In this document: piece by piece, positions 35,946 through 44,023 of the stretch
How the letters are laid out: every line of letters starts with the position of its first letter
How positions within the stretch are numbered: the stretch's first letter is position 1
Source of the DNA: CAUZWH01 sp965247665
GTDB taxonomy: Bacteria > Pseudomonadota > Alphaproteobacteria > SHVV01
DNA: 64,000 nt
Reading direction: 5' to 3'
Assembly: GCA_965247665.1 (NCBI GenBank)
Contig: CBDFHH010000004.1
Coordinates: 496,001-560,000, forward strand
The notes under the pieces: generated by a model
The model's input: only the letters and a program-made list of their open reading frames with translations
Databases searched by the model: none
Told to the model about the DNA's origin: nothing
Translations under genes and position numbers: made by a program

Positions 35946-36659
35946 TCAGGACCTCAGTAGGCGCCCCAATCCTTCCACCGGCTCTCTGTTCCCGGCCCTC
36001 CGCAGGGCGCTCCAGAGCAGCGTTTGGTTGCTGGACAACAGAGGAAGGCCGGTTTCCGCCTCCAGCGCCTCGATGGATTCGAAGGTGGGAAGATCGGTGG
36101 CGAGCACCACCACCGCCTCCGCTTCGCGGGTATCGAGCCCGTTCACCAGGCCACGCAGACACTCAGGTGTCACCAGGGGGACGTCCAGCATGGCGGCAAT
36201 GTCGAGCGTAGCGTCGTGGACGACCGTATAGCCGTTCGCTTCGAAGAATGGCCGGGCAAGCACATGGACCGTGGACGGGTAAGGCGTGCCAAGGGCGAAC
36301 CGGCGCACCCCGAGGGCGGCCAGGGCATCGCGCAGCGCCGTCCAGGCGGATACACAGGGCACGCCCGCGTGGTCGGCGACTTCCTTTGTTTTGGTCTCGT
36401 TCCAGTCGGCCTGCATAACAAACGTCGTCACCATGTCGGCGTAAACGATGACGTCCACCCCGGTGGCGATGAGCTCGTCGACGGCTCGGTCGACCTGCGT
36501 CTCCATCTTCTGGATGACCGCGGGCGTGGTGTCGCCTCTTACCAGGAGGCGGGTCCCGAAAACCGCCGCTCCCGGCGGCAGGCGCGTCCAGAACTCGGGT
36601 TCGATGACCGAGTTATTGGCCGGAACGATGAGGCCAATCCGTCCCTTGGTGCCAAACAT
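35946..36659 (-). CDS. maleate isomerase / Asp-Glu racemase family protein lacking both catalytic cysteines
   Basis: A 237-residue third homologue of this family, beginning GRIGLIVPANNSVIEPEFW. Where the first catalytic Cys should be there is Asp75 (VYADMVTTF), and the second position is Ala187 (VLATDLPTFES). The overall fold and the SSNQTLLW end are conserved, so the gene is not simply decayed. It must use a different chemistry, bind without catalysis or be inactive. The ATG lies only 4 bp from the stop of the amidohydrolase gene upstream on the same strand, indicating tight co-translation. Confidence 0.8.
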   Translation of the reverse strand: MFGTKGRIGLIVPANNSVIEPEFWTRLPPGAAVFGTRLLVRGDTTPAVIQKMETQVDRAVDELIATGVDVIVYADMVTTFVMQADWNETKTKEVADHAGVPCVSAWTALRDALAALGVRRFALGTPYPSTVHVLARPFFEANGYTVVHDATLDIAAMLDVPLVTPECLRGLVNGLDTREAEAVVVLATDLPTFESIEALEAETGLPLLSSNQTLLWSALRRAGNREPVEGLGRLLRS

Positions 36660-36663
36660 CCCT

Positions 36664-38028
36664 TCACCTCGTCTGGTGTTCGACGTCGCTCCGCGCCACG
36701 AACCGCCCGCTGGGCTCGCTGGCGACGAGTTTGCCGTCTTCGGCGATCACCTGACCGCTGAGGACCGTGAGCACCGGCCAGCCGCGCAACGATACGCCCT
36801 CGAATGGGGAGCGCTTGGCCTTCGAGATAATGGACTCCTGCGTGACCGTGCGGACAAGCCCGGAGTCGATTAGGACCAAGTCCCCGTCGGCACCAGGGCT
36901 TAACGCTCCCTTGCGGCCGGCGATCCCGAACATTTGGGCCGGTCGGGTACTAAGGACCTCGGCGACCAGCGAGAACGGGATTTCGCCCCTGCAGGCAAGG
37001 TCCAGGATGGCCGCGCTAATCGTTTCTAGACCTGGCGTCCCCCCCGGAGTCGTCCAGGCAGTGCCGGCCGACTTCTCCTCCGGTGCGTGCGGCGCGTGAT
37101 CGGAGCCGACGAAGTCCACCGTACCGTCCTTCAGCGCCGCCACTGCGGCGCGGCAGTCGGTCGGCGATCTGAGCGGCGGCAGCATGAGGGCGAAAGGCCC
37201 CAAGCTATCCATGACGCGGACGTCGAGATGCAGGTGATGTGGGGTGACCTCCACGCCGATGAGGAAACCTTCGGCCCCTTTCTTGGCTCGCCGGAGGAGT
37301 TCGAAGACGCGCTCGGTACTCGACTGCCGGACGACCGCCCGTGCGCCGGTCTTCACGGCGGCCTCGATCAGGGTAGCGACACCGATTGCCTCACCGACCG
37401 CGTCCCGGGCTTCGGCGAAGGCCCGGTGGTCCTCGCGCCCCGCTCCTTTCAACGCCGCCACACCTCGCTTGGCGAGCGACTCGCAGCCGGTGTAGAAACC
37501 GGCGATGGCACCGAGCGCCGCGACCTCGGCCAGGACATCCATCAGTGAGCCTTGGTCGTCGAAGCGAAAGTTCTCCGGCCCTTCTGACAGGAGCCCCTCG
37601 AAGGAAGTGACGCCTGCGTTCCAAAGATTCGGGAGTTCCGCAGCGTTCGTCCGCGTGATCGCCGCCTGTAGCGTGAAGTCCACGAAGGACCGTCCGGTAC
37701 CCGCGGCGCGGGCGACTTCGAAACCCTCCAAGGTGTCAACCGGAGGCGCCGTGTTCGGCATGCACATTACGGTCGTCACGCCACCGCAGGCGGCGGCCAT
37801 GCTACCGGTGCCGAACTCCTCCTTGTGGGGGAATCCCGGATCGCGCATGTGCACGTGGGCATCGATGAAACCCGCGAACAACCGCATCTTCCGTGCGTCG
37901 ATTCGGGTTTCCGCGGATGCTTTGTCGTCGCCCCGGAGGATGGTCTGTATGCGGCCGTTCTCGCCCACTAGAACGCCGCCGTGCGACTCACCCGACGGGG
38001 TGACCAGCAGCGCATTAGAGATACAGAG
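36664..38028 (-). CDS. dihydroorotase/hydantoinase-like amidohydrolase, 5' end disrupted
   Basis: A cyclic amidohydrolase of the dihydroorotase, allantoinase and hydantoinase group, about 450 residues. Metal ligands: DAHVHMRDPG, the VTPHHLHLD His pair and GSDHAPHAPEE. The usual carboxylated Lys position appears to be Glu in AGVTSFEGLLSEG. The N-terminal sandwich (LCISNALLVTPSG) reaches 38028, but no ATG, GTG or TTG precedes it before a stop codon; the first standard start is GTG 37968, which would remove the first strands. An insertion near 38030 probably removed the start. It is coupled to the racemase-family gene, a hydantoinase-racemase type pairing. Confidence 0.8.
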   Translation of the reverse strand, partial: LCISNALLVTPSGESHGGVLVGENGRIQTILRGDDKASAETRIDARKMRLFAGFIDAHVHMRDPGFPHKEEFGTGSMAAACGGVTTVMCMPNTAPPVDTLEGFEVARAAGTGRSFVDFTLQAAITRTNAAELPNLWNAGVTSFEGLLSEGPENFRFDDQGSLMDVLAEVAALGAIAGFYTGCESLAKRGVAALKGAGREDHRAFAEARDAVGEAIGVATLIEAAVKTGARAVVRQSSTERVFELLRRAKKGAEGFLIGVEVTPHHLHLDVRVMDSLGPFALMLPPLRSPTDCRAAVAALKDGTVDFVGSDHAPHAPEEKSAGTAWTTPGGTPGLETISAAILDLACRGEIPFSLVAEVLSTRPAQMFGIAGRKGALSPGADGDLVLIDSGLVRTVTQESIISKAKRSPFEGVSLRGWPVLTVLSGQVIAEDGKLVASEPSGRFVARSDVEHQTR

Positions 38029-38052
38029 CCGACCCAGGAGACTTCGCCTCGC

Positions 38053-38073
38053 AAAAAGGGTTCAAAAAGGGTT
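38053..38073. repeat. 10-bp direct repeat beside the disrupted amidohydrolase start
   Basis: AAAAAGGGTT occurs at 38053-38062 and 38064-38073, separated by one C. It lies just upstream of the broken 5' end of the amidohydrolase gene and marks a rearrangement or slippage point. Confidence 0.7.
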
Positions 38074-38224
38074 AATGGATTTTAGCCAGTATAGAAAATT
38101 TAATTTCGAATCCCAAATAGCAGTCAACGGAGGTGGAAAATCGGTGACGTATCAGTCTATGTGTCAGGGACAGAAAAGGGATACTCCCTATGGTTCGTGA
38201 AAATCCAGCTGAAGGAGCACCCCG

Positions 38225-38449
38225 ATGTCACAGTCTGCGACGGTTGAGAGTTTACCGATAGCCTTTGAGGTTGTGAAGGCGATGCAAGTCGATGGCCTGG
38301 AGTGGGGCGAGGGCTACCGGCCGATGGGCGGCTTTGTCAAGTTAAACGGATTCACTCCGAATACTCGGGAAATTGTCGATGGCTGCTCTACGCAATTTCA
38401 ATGGCTTTGCCTCATGGAAAAATACCCAAAACAGGCTACAATCAGTTAG
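38225..38449 (+). CDS. unrecognised small protein, possibly chimeric
   Basis: A 74-codon frame with a good AAGGAGC site before its ATG. The first 36 residues (SLPIAFEVVKAMQVDGLEWG, then EGYRPMGG) look like the real N-terminus of some protein. From about residue 38 the sequence changes character (LNGFTPNTREIVDG) and probably belongs to inserted DNA next to the IS3 fragment. I do not recognise the family. Confidence 0.3.
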   Translation: MSQSATVESLPIAFEVVKAMQVDGLEWGEGYRPMGGFVKLNGFTPNTREIVDGCSTQFQWLCLMEKYPKQATIS

Positions 38450-38454
38450 CTTGA

Positions 38455-38735
38455 CAATGCCGTATGGCGGGTTGAGCGGCGATCAGCTCCGCCGTCTCAA
38501 GGAGCTTGAGAAGGAGAACGAGCGGCTGCGCCGTGCGGTCTCGGACCTGACGCTGGACAAGCAGATCCTCAAGGGGCAGCACGGGGAAACTTCTAGGCCC
38601 CTCGCGCCGTCGCCAGTGTATCGGTCATGTCCGTGACCGGCTCGGGATCTCGGAGCGTCGGGCCTGCCGGGTGCTGGGGCAGCACCGCTCGACCCAGCGC
38701 CGTATCCCTCGCGGCCGTGACGACGAGGCCTCCCG
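38455..38735 (+). pseudogene. IS3-family orfA/orfB fragment
   Basis: The frame starting at about 38458 encodes the typical IS3 OrfA C-terminus (YGGLSGDQLRRLKELEKENE, LRRAVSDLTLDKQILKG). It is followed after a frame change by the start of OrfB (GISERRACRVLGQHRSTQRR, IPRGRDDEA). The rest of OrfB with its DDE domain is absent; the sequence passes into the integrase gene on the other strand at about 38733. Confidence 0.75.
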
Positions 38736-39841
38736 ATCGCCAGGACGGTTTCGCCCTGTCTCAGCGCAAGGGTCGCATGGGTATGGCGCAAATCGTGAAG
38801 ACGCACATCGAATAGCTCCGCCTCCGTGCGGACTCGGCGCCAGAAGAGGTCCAGCCACCTCGCGCTCCGAGGGCGATTCGTTCGCGAGGCCGGAAAGACC
38901 CATGGGCTCGTCCGCTCCAGCATGTCGAGGATGCGCCTGGCCGGCTGCGACAGCCAGACCGTTCGGGGCCCCGTCTTGCTGTCGCGCAGGAAAAGATGTC
39001 CCTCGCGGTACTCGGCCCAGCGCAGGGTCAGGATTTCGCTCTTGCGGCATCCCGTCAGGAGAAGGAGCCGGATGGCGGCGACCTGTTGCGGTTGTGCAGG
39101 CTCATGCGCCGAGAGCCTGGCGGAGACCCGGCGGAGTTCGTCGTCGGACAGGAAGCGCTCGCGCCCCTTCCGGCGATAGCGCCGGATACCCCGGCAGGGG
39201 TTGGACCCCTCCGGCCGAAGGCTCATCGCCTCCGCCTCCTTCATGATGACGGACAGAACCGGCAGGGACCTGTCGGCCGCGACCGGCGTCGCGCGCAGGG
39301 AGGTGAACCACTTGCGGACCTCCTGCGGGTCGATATCGGCGATGGCGCACCCCGCGAAGCGCGGCAGGAGCTGGTTGCGTAGATAGCCCCGGTTCACATA
39401 AAGCGTTCTTGCCTTCCAGACCCGCGCGTAGCGCTCGAACACGGTCTCGGCGACGGCCTCGAAGAGCGTTTCGTCGGGCCGGGAGAGTGCGTCCTCGCCC
39501 CGACGGATTGCTGCAAGCATTTCGGCGGCGCGGGATCGCGCCTCTGTCACGGTTATGGTCCCGGCGGCGCCAATGATCTTCCAGACGCGTTCTCCGCGAT
39601 GCTGGCAGTGGAGGAAGAATCGCTTCTTGCCCGAATGCAGCGCCCGGACGCCGAAGCCCCTGAGCTTACCGTCGCGGATGTCGTAGGCGATTCTACGCGG
39701 CCTGAGCGCCTTGACGCGGGCCTCGGTGAGGGTGATTCTGGGTATGTATTTCTCCCGGTTGCGGTTGCAGCCGGGGAACAGACAGTTGCAAAATCCGTTC
39801 CTGGCCGGCTTTGACGGGAGAGAAAAACGACCCTTCCTCAA
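38733..39841 (-). pseudogene. tyrosine-recombinase integrase, C-terminally truncated
   Basis: A phage or island integrase of about 370 codons. The N-terminal arm-binding part includes LTEARVKALRPRRIAYDIRD. The core has the first catalytic Arg in LLLTGCRKSEILTLRWAEY and the box II His-x-x-Arg in VRLHDLRHTHATLALRQGE. After LAIG the gene is replaced by an IS3 fragment, so the last His/Trp and the nucleophilic Tyr are missing and it cannot recombine DNA. The frame begins at TTG 39841. It implies that part of this region entered as an integrative element. Confidence 0.82.
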
Positions 39842-40144
39842 TGGGTTAGAACCGAAGGTGCGCGCGTGGATGTGAGATCCTTGACGAGGCTACCTACGGT
39901 CAGATCCGCGACATGGCAATGCGTACGGCCGCCGCGGACGATCAAGCGAGAAACGGCGGCAATCCGGATTTCGCCGCCTGATTTCGCCCGCGTTGGCAAA
40001 CCGCCGCGATTCCGTCTTGAACGCGGGTCGCGCTCTCGCGATATCGAGGATCTTGTCGTACTCGGGGTCGTTGTCGTGGCTTTCAGAAACGGCCCGTGAT
40101 TTGCCGCAACCGGTGATCGGTGGCATGCTGTCACGCGACGACTA
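39842..40144. other. intergenic region next to the truncated integrase
   Basis: No gene is supported and I find no tRNA end that could serve as an attachment site. Sequence composition is normal for the window. Confidence 0.35.
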
Positions 40145-40460
40145 TTGCAAGGAAACCGGCATGCGACGTTGTTCGACGGCCTCGGTTGCCCGCTTCGCGA
40201 TGTTGGTTGCATAGCGGTGTCGGCGGAAGTCGAGCACGGTGTCGCCGCGCTGGAGCGGGGCGAACAGCGCATCGCCTACAGCAAGATTTCTGCTGACCGC
40301 GGCAACACCGATGCGAGGGTGCACCTCGGGTACCTGTTTTTCGAAGGTCGCGGAACGCCGCGCGACTATCGCGGGGTGCGCGAGTGGCAGCTGCTTGTAA
40401 GCGGTGCACCGAGATCCCACCTGCGGTTGCGGCTTCGCGGACCTGCCAACCCTGCTGATG
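40145..40460 (+). pseudogene. Sel1-like repeat protein fragment
   Basis: One frame contains a recognisable Sel1-like repeat: RGNTDARVHLGYLFFEGRGT then PRDYRGVREW. It is preceded by EHGVAALERGEQRIAYSKIS. A single repeat without a full-length protein, and loss of the frame soon after, indicate a remnant. Confidence 0.4.
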
Positions 40461-40551
40461 GACGGGTTGGCATGGAAGGGCTCGACCATCGATGGTCATG
40501 CGCGCATTCGTGTGGACGTTAATCCGGGGCTTCTCGGAAAGCTGTCGTGTG

Positions 40552-40983
40552 TGGCGCGATATCGGCGCGGCGGCGCTCGCGGTTCATAACGCGGTCGTCG
40601 AACGCGACCCGTCGGCCAACGTAAGGGCGATGGACGCGGCGCGCCGCCGGGTGCTGCAGCAACGCTTCGGCGACCGCCGCCATGTCGGCGACCGTCGCGA
40701 TCGTGGGCCGTCCTCGGCGATCGAATCGGTCGCTGATCGCCCTGGCAAGGAAGCCTTCGATGCGGCGCGAAAACTCCATGCTGGCGTTGAATGTGAGGCC
40801 TTCACGCACGGGCTGATCGTCTATTCCGGGAGTGGCACGGCCGATGGCGTCAGCGGCGACCAGGTTCTCGTCGCACCACCCTTTATCGCCGAAAGCCATC
40901 ACGCCGAAAGCCATCACATGGAAACGATCGTCGCGCGACTCGGCCCTGCCGTCGATGCCGCGATCGCGGACGGCAAAGCATGA
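40552..40983 (+). pseudogene. class III (omega-) aminotransferase C-terminal fragment
   Basis: The last 140 or so codons resemble PLP-dependent class III aminotransferases: AAALAVHNAVVERD, RRRVLQQRFGDRRHVGDRRD, AIESVADRPGKEAFD, and THGLIVYSGSGTADGVSGDQ followed by VLVAPPF. The PLP-binding domain with its Lys is absent. A 15-bp in-frame tandem duplication adds a second AESHH. The stop overlaps the ATG of the BKACE gene (ATGA), so the intact gene was translationally coupled to it. That suggests a beta-amino-acid pathway. Confidence 0.65.
40888..40917. repeat. 15-bp in-frame tandem duplication
   Basis: GCCGAAAGCCATCAC is present at 40888-40902 and again at 40903-40917, encoding AESHH twice in the aminotransferase fragment. 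Confidence 0.9.
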
Positions 40984-41831
40984 ATGTGTCGGCCGAGCGA
41001 AGCCCGGTGGTGATTGCGATCGCGCCGACCGGCGCCCGCAAGGGCAAAGCCGATCATACGGGGATCCCCATCACGCCGGACGAGATCGTCGCCGATGCGA
41101 TGGCCTGCTGCGAAGCCGGCGCGACCATGATCCATCTCCATGTCCGCGATCAGGCGGGCGGCCACACGCTTGATGCAGACGCATACCGCGCGGCCATCGA
41201 TGCCCTTAACGGCGCGCTTGGCGATGCTCTGGTTGTGCAAATGACCACCGAGGCTGTGGGACGCTACAGAGCGCGACAGCAGATCGAAGCTGTCGAAGCG
41301 CTGCGACCGGAAGCGGTATCGGTCGCGATTCGCGAAGTGGTGCCCGATTCGGTGAGCGAAGAACGCGCGGCCGCGTTCTTCGCCTGGATGGCGGGCGAAG
41401 GCGTGCTGCCACAGATCATTCTCTACGCGCCGGAGGAGGTTGCGGCGTATGACGATCTCAGGACGCGCGGAATCATCGTCGACAACAAACATAGCGTGCT
41501 GTTCGTGCTCGGTCGTTACGCCACGGACCAACGCTCTTCGCCGAGCGACCTGATTCCCTTCGTCGCGGAGCTTGCCGCGCGAAGAATCGAGGTTCCGTGG
41601 ATGGTGTGCGCGTTTGGCGTGCGCGAGGCCGACTGCATCGCCACGGCCATCGGCCTCGGCGGACACGCCCGGGTCGGCTTCGAAAACAACCACTATCGAC
41701 CAGACGGCAGCGTGGCGGCGAGCAACGCCGAGGCGGTCGCGAATGCGGCCGCGGTCGCGCGGGCCATCGCCCGCCCGCTGGCCGACCGGCGCCATACCGA
41801 GATCGTCCTCGCCGGCGGTCGCGGGCGCTAA
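40980..41831 (+). CDS. BKACE family beta-keto acid cleavage enzyme (DUF849)
   Basis: A 283-residue TIM-barrel enzyme that condenses a beta-keto acid with acetyl-CoA and cleaves it to acetoacetate and a new CoA ester; the best-known member is 3-keto-5-aminohexanoate cleavage enzyme of lysine fermentation. Zinc ligands His52 and His54 are in MIHLHVRD and the Glu in VGFENNHY. APTGARKGKADHTGIPITP is the usual N-terminal signature. Its start overlaps the aminotransferase fragment by four bases. A TAXI-TRAP system lies downstream on the same strand. Many BKACE members act on other substrates, so the specific keto acid is unknown. Confidence 0.88.
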   Translation: MNVSAERSPVVIAIAPTGARKGKADHTGIPITPDEIVADAMACCEAGATMIHLHVRDQAGGHTLDADAYRAAIDALNGALGDALVVQMTTEAVGRYRARQQIEAVEALRPEAVSVAIREVVPDSVSEERAAAFFAWMAGEGVLPQIILYAPEEVAAYDDLRTRGIIVDNKHSVLFVLGRYATDQRSSPSDLIPFVAELAARRIEVPWMVCAFGVREADCIATAIGLGGHARVGFENNHYRPDGSVAASNAEAVANAAAVARAIARPLADRRHTEIVLAGGRGR

Positions 41832-41929
41832 TCCCGATCCGCGAAGAAACCCAGGGCATCGCCGGTTGCCCGAAACGGTTGCGATCCATAGAGTAGGGCG
41901 GGCAAATGACGAGGTAGAGGAGGTTTTCC

Positions 41930-42910
41930 GTGAAAAAAATTGCACTAGCCATGTTTGCCATGGTTCTCGCCGCGGGCGTGTTGGTGGCGACGTCGCCGGC
42001 CGAAACCCAGGCGCAGCAGAAATTCATCACCATCGGTACCGGCGGTGTGACCGGTGTGTACTATCCGACCGGCGGATCGATCTGCCGCCTCGTCAACAAA
42101 GACCGCAAGATGCACGGCGTCCGCTGCACGGTGGAGAGCACGGGCGGCTCGATCTACAACATTAACACCATCCGCGCCGGCGAGCTCGATATGGGCGTCG
42201 CCCAGTCGGACTGGCAGTTCCACGCTTATCACGGCTCGAGCAGGTTCATGGAAAAAGGCGCGTTCGCGGAGCTGCGGGCGGTGTTCTCGGTCCATCCGGA
42301 ACCGTTCACGGTCGTGGCGCGTGCCGATTCCGGCATCAACAGCTTCGCCCATCTCAAGGGCAAACGCGTCAATATCGGCAACCCGGGTTCGGGGCAACGC
42401 GGCACCATGGAAGTGGTGATGGAGGCTCTCGGCTGGTCGAAGAGCGACTTCTCGCTCGCTTCCGAGCTGAAGTCGGCCGAGCAATCACAGGCGTTGTGCG
42501 ACAATAAGATCGACGCGATGGTGTTCACCGTTGGTCATCCCAGCGGATCGATCCAGGAAGCGACCACCTCCTGTGACAGCGTCATCGTCTCGGTGACGGG
42601 TGCGGCGATCGACAAGCTTGTCAACGACAACCCCTATTATCGTCACGCGACGATTCCGGGCGGGATGTACCGTGGCAATCCCGACGACGTGCAGACGTTC
42701 GGCGTTGGCGCGACCTTCGTGACGTCGACTAACGTCGAGGCCGACACGGTCTACACCGTGGTCAAGGCCGTATTCGAGAATTTTGACCAGTTCAAGAAAC
42801 TGCATCCCGCGTTCGGCGTGCTGCAGAAGGAGCAGATGGTCAAGGATGGTCTGTCGGCACCGCTGCATGACGGTGCTGCGAAGTACTACAAAGAAGCCGG
42901 CTTGATGTAG
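41930..42910 (+). CDS. TAXI family TRAP transporter solute-binding protein
   Basis: A 326-residue secreted protein (signal peptide with hydrophobic residues 4-21, cleavage likely after TQAQ) of the TAXI type: ITIGTGGVTGVYYPTGGSIC, VESTGGSIYNINTIRAGELD and LKGKRVNIGNPGSGQRGTME. TAXI proteins feed fused TRAP permeases, often with dicarboxylate or amino acid ligands. Translation starts at GTG 41930 with GAGGAGG about eight bases upstream. A strong terminator follows, so it may be made in excess over the permease encoded 1.1 kb later. Confidence 0.92.
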   Translation: MKKIALAMFAMVLAAGVLVATSPAETQAQQKFITIGTGGVTGVYYPTGGSICRLVNKDRKMHGVRCTVESTGGSIYNINTIRAGELDMGVAQSDWQFHAYHGSSRFMEKGAFAELRAVFSVHPEPFTVVARADSGINSFAHLKGKRVNIGNPGSGQRGTMEVVMEALGWSKSDFSLASELKSAEQSQALCDNKIDAMVFTVGHPSGSIQEATTSCDSVIVSVTGAAIDKLVNDNPYYRHATIPGGMYRGNPDDVQTFGVGATFVTSTNVEADTVYTVVKAVFENFDQFKKLHPAFGVLQKEQMVKDGLSAPLHDGAAKYYKEAGLM

Positions 42911-42920
42911 GTCGAAAGGT

Positions 42921-42949
42921 AAAGGGAGCGGTGCGAACCGCTCCCTTTT
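42921..42949 (+). terminator. strong rho-independent terminator
   Basis: GGGAGCGGT (42924-42932) pairs perfectly with ACCGCTCCC (42937-42945) across a GCGA tetraloop; the flanking AAA and TTT extend the stem, and four T follow. It lies just past the TAXI gene and would limit read-through to the permease. Confidence 0.9.
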
Positions 42950-43010
42950 CGCCTCCCGATCGCGGTAGCCGAGCCCCACCGCGAACGCCCACGGGCGCGA
43001 CGAGGCGGTG

Positions 43011-43977
43011 ATGGCGGCCAAGACCGTCCTATGCCTGTTCGGCTTGGCGATTGGCCTATTGGCTTTCCCGTGTGCGACCGAGACCGTAAATGCGCAGAAT
43101 CTGTTGCTCGGTTCGGGTGCGCGGGGGCGTGTGCCACTAGGAGGCGCGCGCGGTGTACCGCTTGGTGAACCGCGAGGTTGGGATCGACTGCGAAGCCCTG
43201 GTGACGTCGGGTCCGTTGTTCAACCTCGACAACGTTCGCGGTGGGGCCATCGAGTTTGGTTTGGCGCCTTCGGATCTGCATTACCACGCGGTCAACAAAA
43301 GCGGACCGTTCACGTTCGTCGACGCGACCTACGAGAATTTGCGCTCGGTACTGTCGCTGCACGGCGAACCGCTAATGCTGATCGCGCGGCGTGATGCCGG
43401 TATCCGCAGTCTCGCGGATCTGCCGGGGAAGCGCACAAACCCGGGCGCCCCGGGCTCGGCGGAACGTGCGCTGATGGCGACGCTGCTGCGTGCACAAGGG
43501 TGGAGCAGCGCGGCATTCGGCTTGGCCGAGGGACTGCCGGCGGCGCAACAATCGCTGTCGCTGTGTCACGGACGGATTCAGGTGATGGTGTATTACGGGC
43601 CGCATCCCGACCCCGGGCTCCGGCAGATGACGGCGCTGTGCGAGGCGACACTCGTCGACGTCGGGGACGGCGAGATCGACAAGCTGATTGCCGAAAATCC
43701 CTACCTGTCGAAGCAGACGATCGCCGGCAGCACCTATGCGAGCTTGCCCGATTCGGTCAACTCGTTCGGGACCACCGTCACCCTGATCACCTCGATCGAC
43801 ACCGAGGGTGGCACCGTTCGCGATGTGGTGCGGTCGGTGCTCGTTAATCTTCCGTGGCTTGCGCACACGCATCCCGCCCTGCGGACCCTTCAGCCAGGGG
43901 ATATGGTGCGCCGCGGCCTAGCCGCACCGCTGCACGACGGCGCGCTACGCTACTACAGCGAGATCGGAATCTTGTAG
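43011..43977 (+). pseudogene. second TAXI solute-binding protein, broken near the N-terminus
   Basis: The gene starts at ATG 43011 with GAGGCGG upstream and encodes a proper signal peptide (hydrophobic core LCLFGLAIGLLAFP) up to NLLLGSGA. A frame change at a G5 run (43123-43127), and a TAG at 43138 where the family has Tyr (VYY), separate it from the rest: ARAVYRLVNREVGIDCEALV, PGKRTNPGAPGSAERALMAT, ending GALRYYSEIGIL. The body is otherwise full length and aligned with the paralogue upstream, and it lies 46 bp before the permease gene. Two lesions make it a likely pseudogene. Confidence 0.82.
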
Positions 43978-44023
43978 TCGAAACGGCCGCACTTCCTACG
44001 AAGTACGGCAAGGGAAGCTAGGC

